Both the position numbers and the translations under genes were made by a program. The notes under the pieces were generated by a model that did no database searches, was not told the origin of the DNA, and saw only the letters and a program-made list of their open reading frames with translations. A stretch of 23,567 bases of DNA from contig CAZJWJ010000086.1 of assembly GCA_964549495.1 (NCBI GenBank), positions 1 to 23,567 on the forward strand. Reading direction: 5' to 3'. This stretch comes from JACKBJ01 sp964549495. Its GTDB lineage: Bacteria > Chloroflexota > Anaerolineae > Epilineales > Epilineaceae. Below, in pieces: positions 17,901 to 23,567 of the stretch (positions are counted from its first letter, which is position 1; every line of letters begins with the position of its first letter).

Positions 17901-18057
17901 CGAGATCGAGGGCGAACCGTTGCCGCTGCTGCCGACCAGCCTGCCCCTGCCCACCCGCACGCCGAGCGGGCCGGAGCCCAGCGCCACACCGACCACGCCG
18001 ACCGTCCAGCCGCCGGCCGGCCAGCTCTACCTCCCGCGCCTGGTTTCCGGCGAATGA
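14950..18057 (+). CDS. Secreted triple-VWA protein A with LPxLV-type C-terminal tail
   Basis: A 1035-residue exported protein. A TTG start is preferred: AAGGGAG lies 9 bases upstream and the product opens with a clean signal peptide (basic RRRPTTFRIR, then FLLPLLLLTAVVAM). ATG 14920, without a good Shine-Dalgarno, would add 10 residues. Three tandem modules each have a Cys-pair header, a VWA-type domain and a beta-rich tail. Module 1 (about 45-370) lacks a MIDAS: its DxSxS position reads AAQPW and its Asp-Gly position reads IGRAD. It also has a Pro/Thr insert. Module 2 (378-685) has D421-S423-S425 and D517, but Thr is replaced in GENDF. Module 3 (690-990) has D735-S737-S739, T800 and D829, a complete MIDAS. 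Each VWA carries a short Cys pair (CIGGGC, CVTDAQTC, CIGASC). A Pro/Thr linker and LYLPRLVSGE end the protein. Metal-dependent ligand binding outside the cell is likely; the ligand is unknown. Confidence 0.88.
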   Translation: MNENRRRPTTFRIRVFLLPLLLLTAVVAMYRPSRPDSGVLAQADDCQLDASASLDASSIALGEDVGVQVDVEADCGGLVLPRHYVIAAQPWTPAQADRLGGVRDTLDAWLADLDFGDSQVGLVLGNEDPAAPTVTPRPTPLPTAEPRPRAQAVRLTQNRFLLQTGLAGFAPADPGLALSDLVVESRGQFLDAEARDPDFRGRRHILIIGRADAPLGRASTLDFELGLAEETAIDVRWFCIGGGCPDLPGVQVIDLNTPAELEAELDALHAQPAPLGVERLAITSQFSERADFVYGSARPEADRMGRLESNYIRWMPAPLEATFTADYRLRPLDSGPAVPVVGNIELAGVANDGAELSRVVSQRLSIEVGEQAARPSDCRLAAETFVQPDVLGLDRELEAGLRLAVDCSAQGGLLDVVLAIDRSASMLQGQRLEEAKDAARIFIEAVDLSVARVAILAVGSQAETLVELSSDRPALLAAVDRLEAAGENDFGAAYTRVRQILRDRREGALPAVVLLSDGDTVFPTGLRSDPWLQAAFWAHLEGIRSVVVCVTDAQTCKPEFQQLAAPSSHFRLSQGGEELERFYAELARYLGRAEVERLSVSHLQNTALPYVGVPFGQDLPAVDGQRVTWQRADPLFGRSELRYTLRGAAIGRWPLARRIEATWVDRAGGFGQASLPLPMIEVEPPPISGPCGLASGATEVEPGRLDLGQTLTQTLSASVVCSDGDDPLEVVLVLDHSDSMAGPRITAMRQAVETMLDRPGGNVRFGLVAFSGQILSEQALTEDRAALLQRLLTTSPAGETNIGQALNRAGDLLDAARPGARSVVILVTDGRNSVDPQTILTAAGGLQERAELVAACIGASCDPVLAQAVTRPSYYFDLPADADVVGLFERMAEAVAGALPAEIGLVDQSSPALPPRPGSAVPPVRFGPDPNIWRFGFALSGEARASQVLTASLPGLQPAALWSRVEFRTLAGAEGSAYLPPASVEIEGEPLPLLPTSLPLPTRTPSGPEPSATPTTPTVQPPAGQLYLPRLVSGE

Positions 18058-18061
18058 AGCA

Positions 18062-18105
18062 GCTTTCGGGAGCTCGGGCGGGCCTCGCCCCGGGCTCCCG
18101 AAAGC
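18062..18105. terminator. Strong hairpin after the first VWA gene
   Basis: GCTTTCGGGAGC (18062-18073) and GCTCCCGAAAGC (18094-18105) are perfect 12-base inverted arms. The inner bases partly pair as well (TCGGGCG with CGCCCCGG). The hairpin starts 5 bases after the stop of the upstream VWA gene. No U-tract follows, so it may stop transcription inefficiently or protect the 3' end, but its position strongly suggests transcript-end function. Confidence 0.65.
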
Positions 18106-18150
18106 CGTCGATCGCCCGCGGACCTGTCCGATCGCGTGCCGCTCGCACGT

Positions 18151-18156
18151 TATACT
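18151..18156 (+). promoter_or_regulatory. Candidate -10 element for the second VWA gene
   Basis: TATACT is identical to the -10 of the nadA promoter and lies in the gap after the hairpin. No good -35 is seen at 16-18 bases upstream. If used, it gives a leader of about 155 bases before the ATG at 18317. Confidence 0.35.
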
Positions 18157-18316
18157 AGGCGCGCGGTGCGGCACCGACGCCACTCGAGGCCCCGGCATGG
18201 CGCTGCATCCTTCGACGCCTGGCAGCGCTCTACGCGTCCAAGCCCTGGGATCGGCAGCCCTCGGGCACACGGGCCGTCGGCCTGCACGATACTTCGAACC
18301 AGCAAGAGGAGACAGC

Positions 18317-21300
18317 ATGCGCTCGAGACGAGGATCGCGGCGTCCGGCTGCGCTTCGGGGGCTCGGCTTGCTCCTGGGCCTACTGCTGACCGGCTGGCTG
18401 GCCGGCCCACCCGCCGCGCGCGCCGTCGGCGGCGGCTGCGTCGTCGACATCGGGCAGCGCCTGGACGGTCAGCGGATCACCCTGGGGCAGGAAGTCGAGG
18501 TCGAGATCGAGCTGAGGCCGGGCTGTGACGGAGAGGATCTGAGCCGGCATTGGGTCCTCGTCCTGCAGCCCTGGGAGGACGCGGAGCCCGTCGACGAGCT
18601 CCGCGCCGCCCTGGATGGATTCCTCGACTCGCCGGCCTTCGGCGAGGGCTACGTGGGCTTGGTACTGGGGCAGCCCGACCCCTCGGCGCCCACGCCCACC
18701 CCGCCGCCTCCGCCCTTGCCGACGGCGGTGCCGAGCGACCTGCCGGGCGTCGTGCCGCTGACCCGAGACCGCCAAGGCCTGCGCCAGGTTCTGGCCGGTT
18801 TCGGCCCCACGCGAGCCGGCCTGCCCAGCCACACGCTCATCCGCAAGGCGCGCGACCTCTACCTCGACCACGAGGACCAGAAGCCGACCCATTACGGCCG
18901 TCGGCACATCGTGATGATCGGCCACGCCGGGGCGCTGCTCGGTCGCGAGAGCACCCTGCGCTTCGAGGCCGCCGCGGCCCGCGAGGAGGCCATCGACGTC
19001 CGCTGGTACTGCATCGGCGGCGGCTGTCCCGAGATCGAGGGCTTCGACATCATCGACATGCCGGATGCCGCCGCGGTGACCGCCGAGCTGGCCGCGCTGC
19101 GCGATCGCCCGGTGGAGGTGGCCATCGACCGGGCCGAGATCCGCGCCGACTTCAGCGCCCGCGCCGACTACGTCTTCGAGTCGGCCGAACCGGAAGCGGA
19201 CGTCATGGGGCGGCTGGACCGCAACTTCATCGGCTGGTCCTTGCGCGATCTGCGCGAGGAGCGGAGCTTCCGATACCGCCTGCGCCCTACCCTGGCCGAG
19301 GATCCGCTCCTGGTCTCCAGCTTCGTCGAGGTCCGCGGGACCTTCAATACCGGTATGGCCTTCGATGTCTTTTCGACCGAGCCTCTGGGGCTGGTCGTCG
19401 ATCCCGCGCCCGAGCAGCCCAGCGCTTGCCAGGTCCATGCCGCGGCGGAGGCCGGCCCGGATCCGGTGGCCCTGGATGCCACGGCTTGGGTGACCCTCAC
19501 CCTGCAGGCCGGCTGCCCCGGTCAGCGCCGGCCCATCGACGTGGTGCTGGCCGTCGACCGCTCCGGCTCGATGCGCCAGGGCAGCCGGCTGGCCGATGCC
19601 AAAGCGGCCGCCCGGGTCTTCGTCGAGACGGTCGATCTGGACTTGGCCCGCGTGGCGGTGATGGCCCTGGGCAGCCAGGCCGAGCTGCTGGTGGACCTGA
19701 GCCAAGACCGAGAGACGCTTCTGGATGGCATCGAGGCCCTGACGGCGGCCGGCGAGAACGACTTCGAGCAAGGCTTGACACGCGCGCGGGAGATCCTGCG
19801 CGGGCGCCGGAGCGATGCCCTGCCGGTGATCATCCTGCTCTCCGACGGCGACACGGTCTTCCCCAAACCGGTCGACGATCCGGACGACCCCTGGCTGCAG
19901 GCCGCTTACTGGGCCCACCTCGAGGGCATCCGCATGGTGGTGGTCTGCCTGTCGGATACCGGGACCTGCTACCCCAAGTTTCGACAGATGGCCCGTCCGG
20001 AGACCTACTTCCGGACCCTGCCGGGCGGGGACGAGCTGGAGGCCTTCTATGCCGATCTGGCCCGCTACCTGGGCCTGGCCGACCTGGCGCGCTTGGCGGT
20101 CGAGCAAGCCCCGCATCCGGCCTTCGAGTACAGCGGCCAGCCGCCGGGGCACGATCGGCCGGCCGTCGAACCCGACGGCAAGCTGGTCTGGCAGCAAGCC
20201 GACCCGATCTTTGGGCGCAGCCAGCTGCGCTACCCGCTGGTGGCACGGGCGGTGGGTCGCTGGCCCATCGCGCGCGAGATCGTCGCTAGCTGGCGCGATC
20301 GCGACGGGGGCACCGGTCAGTCACGGCTGATCCTGCCCGAGATCGAGGTCCGACCGCCCGACTCCACCGGTCCCTGCCGGCTCGATCGCATCGATCAGCG
20401 AAGCGAGCCGGCCACGGTGGCCGTCGAAGAGCTGCTCCGATCGAGCACCAGCCTGTCCCTGATCTGCCAGCCATCCAGCCAGCCCCTGGAGATCGTTCTG
20501 GTGATCGACCACTCGCATTCGATGCGCGGCGAGCGCATCGATGCCGCGCGGCAAGCGGTCGAAGGTCTCCTGACGGCCAGCGGTACAGATCATGCACGCT
20601 TCGGCCTGGTGGCCTTCAGCGACGAGATCCTGGCCGAAGAGCGCCTGACCGAGGATCGGCAGATCCTGCTGACCCGCCTGGCTCAGCTGGAGCCGGACGG
20701 CGAGACGAACATCGGCCAGGCCCTCAACCGCGCCCGCCTGCTGCTCGACGATGCCCGACCCGGCGCGCGGCGTTTCGTCCTGCTGCTCACCGACGGCCGC
20801 AACACCTTCGGCGACGACTCGATGTTGGCGGCGGCCGAGGCCCTCAAGGACCTGGCCGAGCTGATGGCGGTCTGCGTAGGCGGCAACTGTGATCCGGTGC
20901 TGAGTCAGATGGTCAGCCGGCCGGCCTTCTTCTTCCGGGTGCCCGATGGACCGGACCTGGTCTCGCTCTTCGATCGGTTGGCCCAGAGCGTCGTCGGCCA
21001 ACGGCCGAGCGAGCTGGACCTGCGCGACCAGGGCCACGACATGCTCCTGATCCAGCCCGGTAGCGAGGCGCCGCCGACCAGCTTTGGTCCCGATCCGCAG
21101 CTCTGGCGTTTCGGCCTGCCGCCGGCCGCCGGCGTCTCCGTCGGCCAGGACCTGCGCGCCTTGACCTCCGGTCGCCTGCCGCGCTCGCTCTGGCAGCGCG
21201 TCGACTACCGCACCATGGCCGGCGACTCCGGCAGCCTCTACCTTCCTCCGGTCTCGGTCGAGGTCTCGAGGACGGGCCAGACGCTGCCGACCTCCCCTCC

Positions 21301-21676
21301 GCTGCTCTCGGCCACCCCGACGCCGACTCGAACACCGACCAGCACGCAGAGCCCGACGCCGACCACGACGCCCAGCCCCACCGCGCCGCGCCGCAAGCTC
21401 TGGCTGCCCTTCCTGGTCGCAGGCCTCGCCGAGCTACATCAACCAGGAACGGCGATGCCTGCGACGTCGACGTCCACGCCGACGCCTTCCTCGACGACGA
21501 TCTCGAGCCCGACGTCGCCCGCGACCCGAACGGCCCGGCCCACCCGCACGCTTGGCCCCAGCTCCACGCCGAGCATCACGCCGACCCCTTCGATCACGAA
21601 CACGCCCACTCCGGCATTCGTCCTTGCCAACCCGAGCTTCCTTGGCGAGTCGGTGCTGGCGTGCGATGAAATCTAG
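18317..21676 (+). CDS. Secreted triple-VWA protein B, paralogue of the upstream gene, with extended C-terminus
   Basis: A 1119-residue exported protein. AGAGGAG lies 5 bases before the ATG, and a signal peptide follows (MRSRRGSRRPAALR, then GLGLLLGLLLTGWLAG). The frame is open much further left, but only through the hairpin and the end of the previous gene. It shares the three-module plan of its neighbour. Module 1 (41-365) has lost the MIDAS (VLQPW and IGHAG) and has a Pro insert (PTPTPPPPPLP). Module 2 has D414-S416-S418 and D510 but GENDF instead of the Thr motif. Module 3 has D731-S733-S735, T797 and D826. Cys pairs recur (CIGGGC, CLSDTGTC, CVGGNC). Some stretches are nearly identical to the paralogue, such as WLQAAYWAHLEGIR. 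Oddly, KLWLPFLVAG at 1027-1036 is not terminal: about 80 further residues rich in Ser, Thr and Pro continue to the stop. Extracellular ligand binding is likely; the partner is unknown. Confidence 0.88.
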   Translation: MRSRRGSRRPAALRGLGLLLGLLLTGWLAGPPAARAVGGGCVVDIGQRLDGQRITLGQEVEVEIELRPGCDGEDLSRHWVLVLQPWEDAEPVDELRAALDGFLDSPAFGEGYVGLVLGQPDPSAPTPTPPPPPLPTAVPSDLPGVVPLTRDRQGLRQVLAGFGPTRAGLPSHTLIRKARDLYLDHEDQKPTHYGRRHIVMIGHAGALLGRESTLRFEAAAAREEAIDVRWYCIGGGCPEIEGFDIIDMPDAAAVTAELAALRDRPVEVAIDRAEIRADFSARADYVFESAEPEADVMGRLDRNFIGWSLRDLREERSFRYRLRPTLAEDPLLVSSFVEVRGTFNTGMAFDVFSTEPLGLVVDPAPEQPSACQVHAAAEAGPDPVALDATAWVTLTLQAGCPGQRRPIDVVLAVDRSGSMRQGSRLADAKAAARVFVETVDLDLARVAVMALGSQAELLVDLSQDRETLLDGIEALTAAGENDFEQGLTRAREILRGRRSDALPVIILLSDGDTVFPKPVDDPDDPWLQAAYWAHLEGIRMVVVCLSDTGTCYPKFRQMARPETYFRTLPGGDELEAFYADLARYLGLADLARLAVEQAPHPAFEYSGQPPGHDRPAVEPDGKLVWQQADPIFGRSQLRYPLVARAVGRWPIAREIVASWRDRDGGTGQSRLILPEIEVRPPDSTGPCRLDRIDQRSEPATVAVEELLRSSTSLSLICQPSSQPLEIVLVIDHSHSMRGERIDAARQAVEGLLTASGTDHARFGLVAFSDEILAEERLTEDRQILLTRLAQLEPDGETNIGQALNRARLLLDDARPGARRFVLLLTDGRNTFGDDSMLAAAEALKDLAELMAVCVGGNCDPVLSQMVSRPAFFFRVPDGPDLVSLFDRLAQSVVGQRPSELDLRDQGHDMLLIQPGSEAPPTSFGPDPQLWRFGLPPAAGVSVGQDLRALTSGRLPRSLWQRVDYRTMAGDSGSLYLPPVSVEVSRTGQTLPTSPPLLSATPTPTRTPTSTQSPTPTTTPSPTAPRRKLWLPFLVAGLAELHQPGTAMPATSTSTPTPSSTTISSPTSPATRTARPTRTLGPSSTPSITPTPSITNTPTPAFVLANPSFLGESVLACDEI

Positions 21677-21697
21677 GCCGCGTTCTGCAGACGAGAC

Positions 21698-21757
21698 CTA
21701 GTACTCTGCCACGGATGTTTGTTCGAGCCCGAAAGAACATCCGTGACGGAGTACTAG
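21698..21757. repeat. 60-bp imperfect palindrome/hairpin between convergent genes
   Basis: The left arm is 21698-21719 (starting CTAGTACTC, ending CGGATGTT) and the right arm is 21736-21757. They match at 20 of 22 positions; of the two mismatches, one is a U-G wobble in the plus-strand RNA. The 16-base loop itself contains a TTCG/CGAA pair. It lies 21 bases after the stop of the second VWA gene and includes the TAG stop of the convergent thioredoxin-like gene (21754-21756). It could be a shared transcription terminator or a small mobile palindromic repeat. Confidence 0.7.
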
Positions 21758-22296
21758 TGAACCGCCGCGTCCAATTCTCGCGACAGACGCTCCTCGCCCG
21801 GCCAGCCGCGGAAGTACTCCAGCTGCTCGCCATGGGCGTCGAGCAAGACGAAGGTCGGCGTGGCGGCTACGCCATATCGCCGGACCGCCGACCGGCTGTC
21901 GTCGTGATCGATGTTCATGCGCACCAGCGAGACCGTGTCGGCAAAGGTCTGGCTCAGTCGCTCAACGTCGGGTGCGATCTCCTTGCAGACCCGGCAGAAG
22001 TCCGAGTGGAAGTAGACCAAGGCCGGCCGGCCGATGCGACCCTTTTCGGCGGCTTGCAGCCCCTCGGCATCCGTGCCGCCGGACTCGGCCTGCTCGCGGG
22101 TCGCCTCGTCCTGCCCGGTGGAAGGGCTGGCCCACTGTCGGCTGCCATCACCGCCAGCGCTCGGCTCCTCCCAGGGTCGCACACCGCCCATGCCCAGCCA
22201 ATAGGCCGACCCGACGGCCGCGACCACCAACAGCAGGGTTAGTAGCGTGGCCAGAACACCACGGGATCGGCTTTCCTGTGCCGGCTGCTCGTTCAT
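21754..22296 (-). CDS. Membrane-anchored thioredoxin-fold protein
   Basis: A 180-residue protein. The start at 22296 is supported by AGGTGA just upstream and by the N-terminal topology; an in-frame ATG at 22380 would add a Gly/Arg-rich leader with no Shine-Dalgarno. Residues 14-36 form one membrane segment (VLATLLTLLLVVAAVGSAYWLG). A flexible acidic, Gly/Ser-rich stretch (about 40-88) follows, then a thioredoxin domain (90-180). The domain carries the redox motif CRVC (C101, C104) in FHSDFCRVCKEIAPDVERL and the cis-Pro P147 in AATPTF. The active domain would face outside the membrane, where such proteins reduce or form disulfides or serve cytochrome c maturation; the exact partner is unknown. 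The Cys-paired VWA proteins next door are possible clients (inference). The gene converges on the second VWA gene and its stop lies inside a palindrome. Confidence 0.88.
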   Translation of the reverse strand: MNEQPAQESRSRGVLATLLTLLLVVAAVGSAYWLGMGGVRPWEEPSAGGDGSRQWASPSTGQDEATREQAESGGTDAEGLQAAEKGRIGRPALVYFHSDFCRVCKEIAPDVERLSQTFADTVSLVRMNIDHDDSRSAVRRYGVAATPTFVLLDAHGEQLEYFRGWPGEERLSRELDAAVH

Positions 22297-22434
22297 GCTC
22301 ACCTGGATGATCGCTCCTCGCCACGGCGGACCACGACCGCGCGGACCCGCATGCCCTTCCGTGCGGCGGCCAAGGCCCATCTTACCCGATTCGCCGTCCG
22401 AAGACAGCCGGGGAGATGTCGGTCGTCGGTCAGA

Positions 22435-23424
22435 TCAACCGCCGATGGCGTGCATGCGCCGGCCTTCGGTATGGACGCCGTGGGCCAGATCGTGGCCCGT
22501 GGGCTTGGCGGCCACGGCCCGCTCGAGGGCGGCGCGCAGGGCCGGCCGGCCTCCGCCGCCGCGCAGGATGGCGCGGATGTCGATCTCGTCGTCGTGCAGC
22601 AGGCAGAGGTGGAAGCGCCCGTCGGCCGTCAGCCGCATGCGGTTGCAGGTGCCGCAGTAGGGATCGCTGACCGGCGAGATGAAGCCGATCCGGCCCGGTG
22701 CGCCGGCCAATCGGAAGTTGCGCGCCTCGTCGGAGGGGTCGCGCTTGGGCAGGGGCTCCAAGGGTCCCAGCTCGGCCTCGATGCGGGCCTGGATGTCGCG
22801 GTTGCTGACCAGGTGATCGATGGCGAAGGCCGACTCCTCGCCCGTGCCCAGCGGCATCAACTCGATGAAGCGCAGGGTCCATTCGTGCTCCAGGGTCAAG
22901 CGGGCCAGCGGGACCACGTCGTCGTCGTTGTAGCCCTTGGCGATGACCGCGTTGAGCTTGATCGGCTTCAGCCCGGCGGCCTCGGCCGCCTCGACGCCGG
23001 CCCAGAGGTCGGCATGCTTGCTCCAGCGCATCAGGCGTTCGACCTTGGCCGCGTCCAGCGCGTCCACGTGCAGGTTCACCCGCTGTAGGCCGGCTTCGCG
23101 CAGCGGCACCGCCAGGCTGGGCAGGCGCAGGCCGTTGGTCGTCATCGCCAGATCCTCGATCTCGGGCACGGAGGCGATGCGGCGCACGATGTCGACCACG
23201 TCCTTACGCAGGAGCGGCTCGCCACCGGTCAGGCGGACCTTGCGAAAGCCCAGCTCGGCCGCCACGCGCACCACCCGCTCGATCTCCTCGGCGCTGAGCA
23301 GCGCTTCGTCCGGGAAGAACTCCAGGCCCTCGGTGGGCATGCAGTAGACGCAGCGCAGGTTGCAGCGGTCGGTCAAGGAGATCCGCAGGTAGTTGATGTC
23401 GCGGCCGAAGCCGTCAAGGGCCAT
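22435..23424 (-). CDS. moaA: GTP 3',8-cyclase MoaA (molybdenum cofactor biosynthesis)
   Basis: A 329-residue radical-SAM enzyme that converts GTP to (8S)-3',8-cyclo-7,8-dihydroguanosine 5'-triphosphate, the first step of molybdopterin synthesis. The N-terminal SAM cluster motif is CNLRCVYC (C21, C25, C28) after DINYLRISLTDR. GGEP (67-70) and TTNG (95-98) follow. The second cluster, for GTP, is C257, C260 and C274 (CGTCNRMRLTADGRFHLC), and the protein ends in the conserved GG. Length is typical for MoaA. ATG 23424 was chosen for AAGGA about 5 bases upstream and because DGFGRDINYLRIS is the usual N-terminus; an upstream in-frame ATG at 23481 has no Shine-Dalgarno. No other molybdopterin gene is visible. 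The thioredoxin-like gene downstream on the same strand begins after 138 bases, so cotranscription is uncertain. Confidence 0.96.
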   Translation of the reverse strand: MALDGFGRDINYLRISLTDRCNLRCVYCMPTEGLEFFPDEALLSAEEIERVVRVAAELGFRKVRLTGGEPLLRKDVVDIVRRIASVPEIEDLAMTTNGLRLPSLAVPLREAGLQRVNLHVDALDAAKVERLMRWSKHADLWAGVEAAEAAGLKPIKLNAVIAKGYNDDDVVPLARLTLEHEWTLRFIELMPLGTGEESAFAIDHLVSNRDIQARIEAELGPLEPLPKRDPSDEARNFRLAGAPGRIGFISPVSDPYCGTCNRMRLTADGRFHLCLLHDDEIDIRAILRGGGGRPALRAALERAVAAKPTGHDLAHGVHTEGRRMHAIGG

Positions 23425-23535
23425 CTCGGTCCTTCCTCGCGTGCCCTCCGGTGACTTGGCGCCGACGCCGGGAGCTCGCATTTCGGCCGATCGAAGACGA
23501 TCGGAGCGAACGTTTATTGTCTGTAGATAGGGTCT

Positions 23536-23565
23536 AAAACCCTCAGCTTTCAGCTGAGCCGTTTT
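23536..23565. terminator. Small hairpin at the right edge, possible terminator of an outside gene
   Basis: CTCAGC-TTTCA-GCTGAG (23542-23558) is a 6-bp stem with a 5-base loop, flanked by AAAAC on the left and GTTTT on the right, which can extend the pairing. Either strand would give a short U-run after the hairpin. It lies about 110 bases upstream of moaA and probably belongs to a gene to the right, or separates the two units. Confidence 0.4.
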
Positions 23566-23567
23566 CA

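Noticed and set aside
17864..18316. Upstream extension of the second VWA gene
   Set aside because: It would overlap the end of the first VWA gene and read through the hairpin; ATG 18317 has a strong Shine-Dalgarno and a signal peptide.
14890..18450. Long minus-strand frame opposite the first VWA gene
   Set aside because: Low-complexity Gln/Gly/Arg/Ala translation with no start signal; the plus strand encodes MIDAS motifs, a signal peptide and a tail.
18380..20197. Minus-strand frame opposite the second VWA gene
   Set aside because: Same reasoning: shadow of a well-supported plus-strand gene.
23425..23481. Longer moaA beginning at the ATG at 23481
   Set aside because: No Shine-Dalgarno before it, and the added residues do not fit the usual MoaA N-terminus.

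Overview
This is a high-GC bacterial window with eleven protein-coding genes, one cut by the left edge. I found no rRNA, tRNA or CRISPR array. The best taxonomic guess is a Chloroflexota member. Four predicted exported proteins end in, or carry near the end, an aromatic-rich tail such as LWLPWLV, LYLPRLV, LWLPFLV or LFIPTSF, often after a Pro/Thr linker. From memory this style of C-terminus is typical of Chloroflexota secreted proteins. That placement is inference and was not tested by a search.

Left part (1-5518): the 3' part of a secreted beta-rich protein on the plus strand converges on a large exported S8 protease on the minus strand. A perfect 36-base palindrome lies between them. The protease has subtilase catalytic residues, a PA-like insert, a ThuA/glutamine-amidotransferase-like region and a PKD-like C-terminus.

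NAD block (5631-10692): a Nudix plus winged-helix regulator (NrtR/NadQ type, COG4111-like) is followed by nadA, nadB and nadC. The three nad genes are tightly spaced and would convert aspartate and dihydroxyacetone phosphate to nicotinate mononucleotide. A near-consensus promoter precedes nadA. Two 21-bp inverted repeats of the form TWATRCTCA-N3-TGAGMATTA flank its start region, one across the predicted transcription start and one just before the Shine-Dalgarno. Together they look like a self-contained NAD-responsive repression circuit.

Secreted-protein block (11000-21676): this holds an FG-GAP/VCBS plus ASPIC/UnbV protein, a cytoplasmic D-2-hydroxyacid dehydrogenase and two tandem paralogous proteins with three VWA-type modules each. 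In both paralogues the first module has lost its metal-binding (MIDAS) residues while the second and third keep DxSxS. A 161-bp near-palindrome with perfect 28-bp ends lies between the FG-GAP gene and the dehydrogenase. A 60-bp hairpin follows the second VWA gene.

Right part (21754-23567): a membrane-anchored thioredoxin-fold protein and moaA (molybdenum cofactor biosynthesis) lie on the minus strand. The window ends in a short, relatively AT-rich stretch with a small hairpin.
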